Made by a program: the position numbers and the translations under genes. The notes under the pieces were generated by a model. That model did no database searches and was not told where the DNA came from. It worked only from the letters and a program-made list of their open reading frames with translations. DNA of 38,736 nucleotides, taken from NCBI GenBank assembly GCA_903855945.1, contig CAIOAK010000165.1:1-38736 (forward strand), read 5' to 3'. Numbering within the stretch: position 1 is the stretch's first letter; each line of letters begins with the position of its first letter. This DNA is from an uncultured Anaeromyxobacter sp. GTDB taxonomy: Bacteria; Myxococcota; Myxococcia; Myxococcales; Anaeromyxobacteraceae. Below are positions 15,083-24,007 of the stretch, in pieces.

Positions 15083-16486
15083 ATGGATAGTACGATGCCA
15101 CCCCATCCCATGCGCTCCTCCCTTCCCGGTCCGCGTCACGTCCTCCTGGCGACATTCTCTGCGCTTGCATTTCTCGGCGCGCCGCTCCCGGCATCGGCCA
15201 GCCCGCCCGAGGCAGGGCAGCACTGCGAGACGAAGGTAGACCTCGCCGCGGGTCTCGCAGCCGGCAGCCGCGCCGAGTGGGAACCGGCTCGGACCGTCGT
15301 CGTGCACACGCCCGGGGACGAGGTGATGTTCGGCCTCGCACACCCCGCGGCCGCCCTGTTCGAGCGCCCCTTCTCGCTGGAAGGGGCGCAGCGGGAGCAT
15401 CGCAAGTTCATCTGCCTGATGGCCGCCCAGGGCGTGAGGGTCTTCCGGCTCACCGACGTCCTGCTGGCCGGGACCGTGGATGGCGACGGGGAGCCGCTGG
15501 CCGGCAAGCCCCAGGACGAGCTGCGCGGCCTGGCCCTCGCGGCGCTCCGCTACCGCGCCGCGGCGCTGCCCTCGAAGCAGGCGGCGGCGCAGGAAGCCTA
15601 CCGGCGCGAGGTGATCGCGAAGCTCCACCCGCGCGAGCTCCTGGCGATCGTCCTGCAGCAGCCGGTGGTGACCCTCTTCTCCACCGGGACGCACAACACG
15701 GGCTTGAAGGCCGCCTACGGGGCGGATCCGCTGATGAACCTCTACTTCATGCGCGATCAGGTCATCACCACCGCGAAGGGGCTGGTGATCGGCCATTTCA
15801 ACGCCGTCCAGCGGGCGCCCGAGAACCGGCTGGTGCGCTACGCGTACGAGAAGCTGGGAGTGACACCGGTGTACCAGGTGACCGGCTCGGCGCGCCTGGA
15901 GGGCGGTGACTTCATCCCGGCGGGCGACACCGCGCTGATCGGCCAGGGCCTGCGGACCAACGCCGAGGCGGTGCGCCAGCTCCTGAAGCACCAGGTATTC
16001 GGCACGCCGCGGGTCGCCGTGGTGAAGGACGCCTGGAAGAACCAGGACCAGATGCACCTCGACACCTACTTCAACGTCATCGACCGGAAGCTGGCGGTGA
16101 TCGTCGAGGAGCGGATCGACCAGAGGGACGAAGCCGGACGGATCGTGAAAGCCGCGGACCCGGCCAAGAAATCGCTGGTGGACGTCTACGAGCTCGACGG
16201 CGGCTCGTACCGCAAGACGGCCTCCGACGTGCCGTTCCAGCAGTTCCTGGAGAAGGATCTCGGCATGACCCTGATCCCGGTCTCCAACGCGGACCAGCTG
16301 AAGTACGGGATCAATTTCCTGGCGCTGCGCGGGAAGAAGATCCTGGCCATCGACGGCGTGAGCGACGCCTACAAGAAGCGGCTCGCCGACGCCGGCGTGG
16401 ATGCCACCTGGATGGACTTCGGCAACCTGACCGGCGGTTACGGCGCGGCCCACTGCACGACGCAGGTGATCGAGAGAGGACCCTAA
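15083..16486 (+). CDS. exported arginine deiminase family hydrolase
   Basis: About 467 residues from the ATG at 15083; ATGs at 15095 and 15110 are also possible because no strong ribosome site decides. A signal peptide follows the start (RHVLLATFSALAFLGAPLPASA), so the enzyme is probably periplasmic or secreted, unlike the cytoplasmic ArcA of the ADI pathway. Family features: VVVHTPGDEVMFGLAHP, EHRKFICLMAAQGV, YFMRDQVITTAKGLVIG, LEGGDFIPAGDTALIGQG (Glu273), MHLDTYFNVID (His325) and the C-terminal catalytic GGYGAAHCTT (Cys458). Together these are the Glu/His/Cys set of guanidino-modifying enzymes. The expected reaction is arginine to citrulline plus ammonia. It ends tail to tail with a CtlX-like gene, overlapping by a few bases, so the pair could form an extracytoplasmic arginine-citrulline pathway. 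Copy A of a duplicated element lies in its 5' region. Confidence 0.85.
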   Translation: MDSTMPPHPMRSSLPGPRHVLLATFSALAFLGAPLPASASPPEAGQHCETKVDLAAGLAAGSRAEWEPARTVVVHTPGDEVMFGLAHPAAALFERPFSLEGAQREHRKFICLMAAQGVRVFRLTDVLLAGTVDGDGEPLAGKPQDELRGLALAALRYRAAALPSKQAAAQEAYRREVIAKLHPRELLAIVLQQPVVTLFSTGTHNTGLKAAYGADPLMNLYFMRDQVITTAKGLVIGHFNAVQRAPENRLVRYAYEKLGVTPVYQVTGSARLEGGDFIPAGDTALIGQGLRTNAEAVRQLLKHQVFGTPRVAVVKDAWKNQDQMHLDTYFNVIDRKLAVIVEERIDQRDEAGRIVKAADPAKKSLVDVYELDGGSYRKTASDVPFQQFLEKDLGMTLIPVSNADQLKYGINFLALRGKKILAIDGVSDAYKKRLADAGVDATWMDFGNLTGGYGAAHCTTQVIERGP

Positions 16487-17523
16487 TAAACTTCGCCCAG
16501 CATGCAGCGAGCGCTGCCTCCTCCGATGGCCTCGATGGTGGGGATGGCCAGGGGGAGCAGCGTGCCGAAACGCTGCAACCGGGCTCGCTGCTCCGGGGTG
16601 AAGTGGTCGTACGCGGTCCGGGACATGACGATGAGCGGTCCCCGCTCGGTCCGGAGCTCGAGGATGTTGCCCGCCATCTTGCCCATCTGCGCCTGGGTGA
16701 TGGGGATGACCTCCTTGCCCGAGCGCTTCAGCTGATCGAGGACCTCGCGCCGCTCCCGTGGATCACGGATGGACTCGGCGCAGACCACGGCAAACCGGCT
16801 GCCGACGCTCATCATCACGTTGGTGTGGTAGACGAGCCCCCCGCCGGCGTCGTGGCTGCGGAAGCTGACCGGCCGGTACTGCATCCTCCGGGCGAACTCC
16901 TGCAGGACCGCGGGGTCGGTGCGGGGCGAGAGCGCCGCGTAGGCGATCCGGTTGGCGCGATCGAGCACCATGCTGCCGGTCCCCTCGAGGAACATCCCCT
17001 TCTCCTCGTAGGGGCTCAGGTCGATCACCTCGTCCACCGGCAGGCCATCGGCCGAGAGCCGGCCCTGCAACTCGGCGAGGCGTCGTTCGGCACGGCGGTT
17101 GGGCGCCAGCATCGGATACCCCACCAGCACCCGGGGTCCCCCCTCCAGGGCGTGCACGGAGAACCAGTTGTTGGGGAAGACCGCGTCGGGCGTCTTCACG
17201 TCCGCCCGGCTCGCCATCCGGATCACCCGGATGCCGGCCTTGCCAAGCTCCGCCACCGCGGCGTCGAACTCCAGCATGGCCTTTCTTCGCGCATCGGCCC
17301 CCTCGGCGGAGCGGTCCTGGAACCGGTTGCTCCCGGCGGTCTCGACGTTGAAGGCGAAGTCGTCCGGGGACACCATGAACACCGTCGAGGTGGTCTGCCG
17401 CTCCCCGAGCGGAGCCTGCACCACGGGTGCGCCGCGCGCGCTGGCGAGGCCAGGCAGGGCCGACAGCGTGAAGAGGGCCAACGAGACGAGGAGCGGCCGC
17501 AGCGTCCTGCAGGGACCCGTCAT
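16483..17523 (-). CDS. exported CtlX-like (citrulline/arginine-related) amidinotransferase-fold hydrolase
   Basis: 346 residues from the ATG at 17523, with AGGAGG about 10 nt upstream. Residues 1-31 are a signal peptide (LLVSLALFTLSALPGLASA). The mature protein matches arginine-deiminase-related/CtlX proteins: MVSPDDFAFNVETAGSNRFQ, TPDAVFPNNWFSVH, FLEGTGSMVLDR (Glu180), YHTNVMM (His233) and the C-terminal GGGSARCML (Cys340), so the catalytic set is complete. Cytoplasmic CtlX proteins are citrulline hydrolases (ornithine, CO2 and ammonia); others in the family act on arginine-like compounds. An export signal is unusual for this family. Its 3' end overlaps the arginine deiminase gene by a few bases, and it is divergent from the DcaP-like porin gene across 68 bp. 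A role in degrading the citrulline made by the neighbour is a reasonable inference. Confidence 0.85.
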   Translation of the reverse strand: MTGPCRTLRPLLVSLALFTLSALPGLASARGAPVVQAPLGERQTTSTVFMVSPDDFAFNVETAGSNRFQDRSAEGADARRKAMLEFDAAVAELGKAGIRVIRMASRADVKTPDAVFPNNWFSVHALEGGPRVLVGYPMLAPNRRAERRLAELQGRLSADGLPVDEVIDLSPYEEKGMFLEGTGSMVLDRANRIAYAALSPRTDPAVLQEFARRMQYRPVSFRSHDAGGGLVYHTNVMMSVGSRFAVVCAESIRDPRERREVLDQLKRSGKEVIPITQAQMGKMAGNILELRTERGPLIVMSRTAYDHFTPEQRARLQRFGTLLPLAIPTIEAIGGGSARCMLGEVY

Positions 17524-17591
17524 GGCAGATCGACCTCCTGCGACCTACCTTATCGCGATTCGCGCACCCTCGTTTGGTATCCTGCGGGCTC

Positions 17592-18797
17592 GTGACCCGA
17601 CCCGCCGCCGCCCTCCTGCCGATCCTGGCCGCGCTCGTCATCGCCTCCCTTCCGGCCGCATCCGCCGCGGACGCGCCCTCGCCCGAGTCGCCGGCCGAGG
17701 TCTCGGAGCCCATCTTCAAGATCTACGGATTCGCCCAGCTGGACGTGATCGGCGACTTCAAGCGGGTGGCCCCGGACTGGAAGGACACCTTGCGCCCCAC
17801 GACCATCCCGGTCGTGCCCGGCCAGTTCGGCCCCGACGGCGAGACCAGCTTCAGCGTGAAGCAGACCCGCTTCGGCGTCTGGAGCGAGATCCCCACCGCC
17901 TTCGCGCCGGCCCGGGCCCACTTCGAGTTCGATCTCTTCGGCGTGGGCGTGCACGCCGGCCAGACCACCATCCGCCTGCGGCTCGCCTACGCCGAGTTCT
18001 GGCAGTTCCTGGCGGGGCAGACCTTCAGCCTCGTGATGGACGTGGACGTCTTCCCAGACATCGTCGACTACTGGGGGCCGAGCGGCATGCTCTACCTGAG
18101 CAATCCGCAGCTCCGCTGGACCCCGCTCTCCGGAGCGCATTTCCTCGCCGTGGCCCTCGAGGCGCCCGGGCTGGCCATCGACAGCGGCAAGGGCAGCGGC
18201 CTCGATCCCCTGGTCGGGGCGGGCAGCTACAACCGCTACCCCGACCTGACCGCCCGCTACCGCTTCTCGGGACCCTTCGGACACGTGCAGGCCTCGGGGA
18301 TCCTCCGCTGGCTCGGGTACCAGGTGCTCCCGACCGCGACCACCGAGAGCCAGTGGGGCTACACCACCGGCTGGGGCGCCACCCTCGCCTCGGTGCTGAA
18401 CCTCTGGAAGCTGGACCACCTGCGGCTCCAGGCCGTGTACGGCGCCGGCATCGCCGCCTACATGAACGACGCCACCTTCGACCTCGCGCCGGAGAACGGG
18501 GCCGCGAGGGCCCTTCCGGTCCTGGGCCTGGTGGCCTACTACGATCACGCATGGAGCGACCAGTTCTCGAGCACGGTCGGCTGGTCGATGACCCGCATGT
18601 TCACCACCGACCAGCAGACCCCGGCCGCCTTCGAGATCGGCCAGTACGCCTCCGCCAACCTGCTCTTCCGACCCATACCGGCCGTGATGGCGGGGGCCGA
18701 GTTCCTCTACGGCGAGCGGCGCGACAAGGGGGGCGCCGTCGGCACCGACTACCGCCTCCAGTTCTCGTTCCGCGTGGACTACGCGCACAGCTGGTGA
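17592..18797 (+). CDS. DcaP-like outer-membrane porin
   Basis: 401 residues from a GTG at 17592 that starts directly before a signal peptide (LLPILAALVIASLPAASAA); a TTG at 17574 is a weaker alternative, and no clear ribosome site is present. The mature N-terminus FKIYGFAQLDVIGDFKRV, then VPGQFGPDGETSFSVKQTRFGVWSE, is characteristic of DcaP trimeric porins. Later strands (RLRLAYAEFWQFLAGQTFS, RYRFSGPFGHVQASGILRW, GWSMTRMFTTDQQTP, YRLQFSFRVDYAHSW) and an aromatic C-terminal residue fit an outer-membrane barrel. The short N-terminal coiled coil of some DcaP proteins is absent. The family takes up small anionic compounds such as dicarboxylates. It is divergent from the CtlX-like gene, suggesting supply of substrate to the exported hydrolases, or of dicarboxylates to the C4 module downstream. 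Confidence 0.85.
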   Translation: MTRPAAALLPILAALVIASLPAASAADAPSPESPAEVSEPIFKIYGFAQLDVIGDFKRVAPDWKDTLRPTTIPVVPGQFGPDGETSFSVKQTRFGVWSEIPTAFAPARAHFEFDLFGVGVHAGQTTIRLRLAYAEFWQFLAGQTFSLVMDVDVFPDIVDYWGPSGMLYLSNPQLRWTPLSGAHFLAVALEAPGLAIDSGKGSGLDPLVGAGSYNRYPDLTARYRFSGPFGHVQASGILRWLGYQVLPTATTESQWGYTTGWGATLASVLNLWKLDHLRLQAVYGAGIAAYMNDATFDLAPENGAARALPVLGLVAYYDHAWSDQFSSTVGWSMTRMFTTDQQTPAAFEIGQYASANLLFRPIPAVMAGAEFLYGERRDKGGAVGTDYRLQFSFRVDYAHSW

Positions 18798-18799
18798 AT

Positions 18800-18914
18800 G
18801 GGGCGGCCGCCACGAGCAAATGCACCTTTTTCTTCAATAACATCAGGCACTAAGGAGGCCACGCCGGAGGGAATGGACCCACCCGAGGAGGGACACAGGC
18901 TCGACAGGCATGCG
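18800..18914 (+). repeat. copy B of a duplicated intergenic element
   Basis: Second copy of the element at 14943-15056, with the same order of conserved segments: GGGGCGGCCGC at 18800, the CCTTTTT-CTTCAA segment at about 18821-18837, and GGACACAGGCTCGACAGGC ending at 18909. It begins right after the porin stop codon and lies upstream of the large phosphotransferase gene. Most differences in the best-conserved part are single transitions. Confidence 0.55.
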
Positions 18915-19024
18915 GCGATGTGGAGAGAGGTGCCTGGCCCCGTCCCTCCCGGGGCATTGTGCTATCGCGGGGACGGCGTATCCATGGTGAGCGCATCACC
19001 CGGGCGGCCAGGACAGGAGGCGGA

Positions 19025-22000
19025 GTGGATTCCCTCGATCGGTCGATGGCGGGCATCTATTCCGAGCTCCACCTCGCCACGGGGTCGGCCGAGGTCGTGC
19101 AGGCTCTTGGCCTCGAGGTCAAGAGCCTGGTCACGGCCAGCGATGATCCGGCCCTCGCCGAGCAGATCCTGGTACGGCTCGCGTCCATCCTCGTCACCCG
19201 GGCGGGACCCACCGTCGATGCTCTCCTCGATCTGATCGCGAGCCTCGGCCAGGGCCTCCCCTTCTTCGGCGAGGTCGTGGTGTCGATGCTCGGCGCATCG
19301 GACGAGGGCATCCGCGATCGAGTCACGGCCATGGTGGCCGAGATGGCGCAGGGCGGGTGCCTGACCGTCGACGCCGGACTGGTGGAGCGGATCGCCCGGG
19401 CGGATGGAGCGACCCCATTTTCGGCCTCGGCCCTGGCCAACCTGGGCGATGTGGTGAGACTCCTGGGAAGGGACGATCCTTCCGCAAACCCAGCGCTGGC
19501 TCTCTTCCGCACCGGTGCCACGCGGAACGTGCGCCGCCTGGCGGCACGCCTCCTCGACACGGCGGGTGAACGGCCCGACCCCTCGCTCGTGCGCGACCAG
19601 ATCGGCGACGCCGCGGCCGACTTTCTCGCTCCCTACCTCGAGTACAGCGGCGCCACCCACCTGGACCTGCAGGAGATCACCTCGGGCGCCGCCGGCGCCG
19701 TTCCCTGCCTGGAGGGACTCCGCGCCGGGGAGCGGTCGCTTGGTCCCGCCCTCCTCCGGCAGGTGATCAGCGACCTGGGCTGGGCGCGTATCGGAGGGGG
19801 TCTTTCCATCCACGCGAAGACCGGCGTCGCCATCGACGGGAGCTTCCCGTTCGTGGTCGCCTCGGAACACGCGCGACTGCTGGGAGACGTGCTCGGCGCC
19901 GAACCCCTCTGGCGGCGACACCTCATCGTGGCGCAGGGGGGCGCGTCGGGCGACGGCACGGCGCGAGCCTCCGAAGCGACGGTGCAGCGCTTTCGCGCGT
20001 ACAACCTGGCCCACGCGGAGCTCCTCGACGAGATCCTCGCCGTCGAGCCCGTCGACGCGCTCAAGGCGCTCCGGATCCTGCGGCTCCTGGAGCGAGTGGT
20101 GGCCGATTTCGCCGCCCTCTTCGACGGTCTGGGCGACGACGCGCGACGGGCTCCGTCCGTGCTGGAGCGGATCGGCGGCCTGGTGTTGGCCGACCTCTCC
20201 CGCGACCGGTCGAGCGGATCGCTCTCCGGGGATACCATCCGCCGCATCCAGGCGTTCGAGGACCCGAAGCACCTGGAGGACGTGACCACGCTGCACGGCC
20301 TGAAGCGCTACCTCCACCAGCAAGGGCTGCGGCTCGCGTTCCGGCTCTTCCGATCCTACAGCGGGGCGGCCCACACCGTGGACCTGCTCGTGACCGACGA
20401 GCGCCAGATTCTGCGCCGCGAGCAGGGCCTGCGCTACCTGGAGTTCGAGCCCACGCCGCCGGTGGGGACGGCGCGGCTGCCGTTCCTGGTATCGCTCCTC
20501 GCCGAGTCCTTCGGGCGGCAGATCCTGCTCGGTCGGAAGCTCCCGACGGTGACGGTGCTGGGGTACGGCAACGAGTTCCAGATCTACATCAACTACCGGA
20601 ACCACCCGGCTTTCGTGCGCATCGACCTCTCGCCTCCGTTTCGCGGCGGGATGATCGACCTCGAGTACTTCGCCGTGAGCCAGTACGAGATGGATCAGCA
20701 CCCCGACCTGTCCCTGCAGGGCATCCAGCGCCTCATGCGCGAGCTGGACTTCGACGTGTCGAAGGACGGGCTTCGGCTGCGGGCGCGTTACGACAAGGAG
20801 CGGGCGGTCGATCTCGGCGACGTCGTGGCCAAGGTCGGAGTGCTGTTCGACCTCCTGCCCTGCCTGATGGACGTCGACTGGCTGATCGGTGACCTCGACT
20901 ATCCCGAAGGGACGCGGGCCGAGGTCGCCATGGCCTGGGCCGGCTTCTTCGCCCGATGGGGCGTTCTGCCAGCTCCGGACGTGCTGAGCGCCAGCCGGCG
21001 CAAGATCGTGGTGGCCGTCGAGCCCGATCCCGCCGGCCCCCGGGAGATCGCCTGGACGGGGCGCGGCGGCTACCGGGACCGGTTCTCCGATGTTCCGCCC
21101 GCTCCCCTCGCCGAGAAGCTGCGGCACGAGCTGGCACGCCGGGGCCTGGCCCCGCTCGTCGCCGAGGGTCCCCCTCCCCGGGGAGGTTGGGGACAGCGGT
21201 GGCTCGACCGCGCCGTGCTGCAACCGCTTTCCGCGGCGGCTGCGCGGGGCGAGTTGCAGGAGGGGTCGAACGGAGTCGAGCGCGCCCCGGATGACCTCTT
21301 CCAGAGGGAGCACGAGGCAGTCCGCCTGGCCAGCGCGCTCACCGCGGGAGGCTCGGCGCTCCGTGCCGCCGTGGAGATGGCCGAACTGGTCCGCAGCGTC
21401 GAACGGCAGGCCAGGTTCCAGACCACGGGGAGCATCCAGGGGTACGCGGTCCAGGCCACGAACCTTCCCACCGCGCCGCGTCCGGTAGGCCTCTTCGTTC
21501 TCCGGGACGGGCAGGGGATCGTCCGGCTGGCCATCGCGGCGGGGGGCGGCGTGCTCCACCGCGAGCGCGCGTCCCGCGACGTTCCCTGGGTCCGGAGCGC
21601 CGAGATCGACGCAGGGGAACTCGCCCACGCACTGAGGTCCTACAACTACCTGGGCGCCGGCCCGGGCCGCACATCGCGGGCGACCGACGAGGAACTGGAG
21701 GAACTGCGGAATGGGTTCGCCGCCTTCCACGTCACCCCGGTGGGACGGCTCCGGTCCGACGAGCGGGTCGTACCGGGCACCGTGGCCTCGCCCGGTCGGG
21801 CCACGGGATTCGCCGAGTTCCACACCGAGGGGCGAAAGCTCACCGACCTGGACGGTTGCGTCCTCGTGGCCCGCGCCGTCCGCCCCGAGGACGTTCCCTG
21901 GATCCGCCACTCCGCCGGCATCGTCTCCACGGGGGGCGGAATCCTCAGCCACGTCGGGCTCGTGGCTCTCGAGCTGGCGAAGCCGGCGCTCATCGTGGAG

Positions 22001-24007
22001 GGATCCTGGTCGTCCTCCCCGTCCGGAGCCGAGGTTCTGGTCTACCGAAGGCCCGAATGGCGCGAGGAGGAGAGCACGGAAGGCCCCTACCAGGTGGTGT
22101 GCCGTCTCGACCTGCGCCATGCCGAGGAGACCCTGGCGGAGGGCGACCTGGTTGTCGTGGACGGCGACGAGAGAGCGCTCATCGTGCTGGGGCACGACGC
22201 GCAGGCCCTCTCCCTTCACCAGGACCTTCACGAGCTGCAGCGGTCCTCGGCAGCGCTCGGGGTCGTCCGGTCCGACGACGAGATCCTGACCAGCCGGGGC
22301 CGCCTCCTCCGGGCCACGCACCAGCTGGAGAGGCTGCTCGCGCGGATGGAGCGTCCGGCCCTGGTCCGCCACGCGGTGCGAGAGCTCCTGGTCCCGGCTG
22401 GAGCGTCCCTGTCGCCGGAAGGGCGCGGGGGAAGGTCGCGTCTGCTCTCCGTTCTTCTCCGGAATCCCTCCTGTGCGGGGGAAGCGCGTGCCTCCGCATC
22501 GCTCCGGCTGCACGACCTCCGTACCCGCATGGACGCGGCCAGGCGGGTCGCCCTCGACGACATTCCGCTTTTGGTGAATCCCGCGGAGGTCCTGCTCGCG
22601 CGGACAGGCGTACGCAAGATGTACGATTCGTTGCAGGATGCGCTGGAACTGGCGCGTGCGCACGGGCTCGACGTCGGAACCCCGGGGGATCCCATCGACG
22701 TGGATCACGCCTGCCGGCGCCGCCTGCGGGAGATCCGGACCCGCCTCGTCGAATGCGCGGCCGGGGCCGAGGCGAATCCCCAGGAGCGCTGGAGGCTTCG
22801 CCACCTGCTGCCGCAGATGGAGCAGGTCGAGCGGGTCCTCGGACAGGAACGGACCGATACCTCCATGGCGCTCTCCCTGGAGCGCTCCGACCAGGAACTT
22901 CGGGGGACATCCGCGCTCCGCCTGGTCTTCGGGGCGGAATCGGGGGGCCAGGAACTGGGGCCGCTGGTGGGGGGGAAGGCTGCCTTCCTGGGCGAGATCG
23001 CCAGGGTTCTCGGCCCATCGGCGGTTCCTCCCTGGTTCGCGGTCTCCGATGCGGCCTTCCGGGAGGTGCTGGCCACCTCGGTTCCGGCGCCGGTGCTCGA
23101 CCGCCTCGGGCTTTCGGGCATCACCAGCCTGGAGAAGGCCATCGAAAGGATCACGGAGCGAACCGGGAAGGAGGCAGCGGGCCAGGCCTCGTCCATCTGC
23201 GACCTGTGGCAGGCGATGCCGCTGCCAGCACGACTGGTGGATGAGGTCGCCTCGGCCTACCGGTCTCTCTCGGATCGGTCCGGGGAGGAGCGACTCGTGG
23301 CGATCCGGTCCTCCACCCACGAGGAGGACTCGGACGTGTCCACCTGGGCCGGCGAGTTCGACACCTTCCTGTTCGTTCGGGGCCTCGCTCCGGTGCTCGA
23401 GCACCTCAAGCTCGCCTGGGCCGGGTTCTGGACGGACCGAGCCATCGAGCGCCGTCGCGCGACGGGCGCCTCACCGCTTGCCCGCGGCGGGGGGATCGTC
23501 GTCCAGCGCATGGTCGACGCCCGGGTCTCCGGGGTGCTTCACACCGTGTACGCGGCCGCCAACCAGCTCCGGGAGATGGTGATCAACGTCGGCCTGGGCC
23601 TGGGCGAGGGGATCGTGTCCGGCACGGTGGATGTCGATCACATCCTGGTGGCCAAGAACGGCAACCTGCTTCACGGGGATCTCCAGCTCCGCTACCGGGT
23701 CGGCGACAAGCGGGAACAGGTGGTGTTCGACCGGGAGCGCGGCACCGGGACGAAGCGCCAGGAGACGCGCTACCACCAGCGGTTCCGGGCCGCCCTGGAG
23801 TACGTGGAACTTTGCGATCTGGTGCGGGTGGCATCCCGTCTGGAAGAAGCTTTCCTGCAGCCTCTCGACGTGGAGTTTGCCCTCGAGGGTCAGTCCCTCT
23901 TCATCCTCCAGGCCCGCCCCATCCCCCTCTGCGACGCCGCGTGGCGGGAGACCCTGGCGCATCACCCGCTGCGCCCCGACCCCACATCCACGAAGGAGCT
24001 CCCATGA
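19025..24007 (+). CDS. PEP-synthase-like phosphotransferase, permuted domains
   Basis: 1660 residues from a GTG at 19025, with AGGAGG at 19015-19020; the ATG at 19046 is too far from that site. The N-terminal ~930 residues match nothing I recognise. Around residue 976 lies a phosphohistidine swivelling domain (VSTGGGILSHVGLVALELAKP, catalytic His976). The C-terminal part (about 1310-1650) is the ATP-grasp domain of PEP synthase/PPDK: VGGKAAFLGEIAR, RSSTHEEDSDVSTWAGEFDT, VVQRMVDARVSGVL, GLGLGEGIVSGTVDVDH and a final FILQARPIPL. In PEP synthase the order is ATP-grasp, His domain, then PEP/pyruvate TIM barrel. Here the His domain comes first and no TIM barrel is recognisable, so the phosphate acceptor is unknown. 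The stop codon overlaps the start of the malic-enzyme gene (ATGA). A role moving phosphate between ATP and a C3/C4 acid is inferred. Confidence 0.85.
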   Translation: MDSLDRSMAGIYSELHLATGSAEVVQALGLEVKSLVTASDDPALAEQILVRLASILVTRAGPTVDALLDLIASLGQGLPFFGEVVVSMLGASDEGIRDRVTAMVAEMAQGGCLTVDAGLVERIARADGATPFSASALANLGDVVRLLGRDDPSANPALALFRTGATRNVRRLAARLLDTAGERPDPSLVRDQIGDAAADFLAPYLEYSGATHLDLQEITSGAAGAVPCLEGLRAGERSLGPALLRQVISDLGWARIGGGLSIHAKTGVAIDGSFPFVVASEHARLLGDVLGAEPLWRRHLIVAQGGASGDGTARASEATVQRFRAYNLAHAELLDEILAVEPVDALKALRILRLLERVVADFAALFDGLGDDARRAPSVLERIGGLVLADLSRDRSSGSLSGDTIRRIQAFEDPKHLEDVTTLHGLKRYLHQQGLRLAFRLFRSYSGAAHTVDLLVTDERQILRREQGLRYLEFEPTPPVGTARLPFLVSLLAESFGRQILLGRKLPTVTVLGYGNEFQIYINYRNHPAFVRIDLSPPFRGGMIDLEYFAVSQYEMDQHPDLSLQGIQRLMRELDFDVSKDGLRLRARYDKERAVDLGDVVAKVGVLFDLLPCLMDVDWLIGDLDYPEGTRAEVAMAWAGFFARWGVLPAPDVLSASRRKIVVAVEPDPAGPREIAWTGRGGYRDRFSDVPPAPLAEKLRHELARRGLAPLVAEGPPPRGGWGQRWLDRAVLQPLSAAAARGELQEGSNGVERAPDDLFQREHEAVRLASALTAGGSALRAAVEMAELVRSVERQARFQTTGSIQGYAVQATNLPTAPRPVGLFVLRDGQGIVRLAIAAGGGVLHRERASRDVPWVRSAEIDAGELAHALRSYNYLGAGPGRTSRATDEELEELRNGFAAFHVTPVGRLRSDERVVPGTVASPGRATGFAEFHTEGRKLTDLDGCVLVARAVRPEDVPWIRHSAGIVSTGGGILSHVGLVALELAKPALIVEGSWSSSPSGAEVLVYRRPEWREEESTEGPYQVVCRLDLRHAEETLAEGDLVVVDGDERALIVLGHDAQALSLHQDLHELQRSSAALGVVRSDDEILTSRGRLLRATHQLERLLARMERPALVRHAVRELLVPAGASLSPEGRGGRSRLLSVLLRNPSCAGEARASASLRLHDLRTRMDAARRVALDDIPLLVNPAEVLLARTGVRKMYDSLQDALELARAHGLDVGTPGDPIDVDHACRRRLREIRTRLVECAAGAEANPQERWRLRHLLPQMEQVERVLGQERTDTSMALSLERSDQELRGTSALRLVFGAESGGQELGPLVGGKAAFLGEIARVLGPSAVPPWFAVSDAAFREVLATSVPAPVLDRLGLSGITSLEKAIERITERTGKEAAGQASSICDLWQAMPLPARLVDEVASAYRSLSDRSGEERLVAIRSSTHEEDSDVSTWAGEFDTFLFVRGLAPVLEHLKLAWAGFWTDRAIERRRATGASPLARGGGIVVQRMVDARVSGVLHTVYAAANQLREMVINVGLGLGEGIVSGTVDVDHILVAKNGNLLHGDLQLRYRVGDKREQVVFDRERGTGTKRQETRYHQRFRAALEYVELCDLVRVASRLEEAFLQPLDVEFALEGQSLFILQARPIPLCDAAWRETLAHHPLRPDPTSTKELP

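Noticed and set aside
18962-23404. 1480-codon open frame on the minus strand opposite the phosphotransferase gene
   Set aside because: It is antisense to a gene with clear ATP-grasp and phosphohistidine motifs; its translation is rich in Arg, Gly, Pro, His and lacks any recognisable motif, typical of high-GC shadows.
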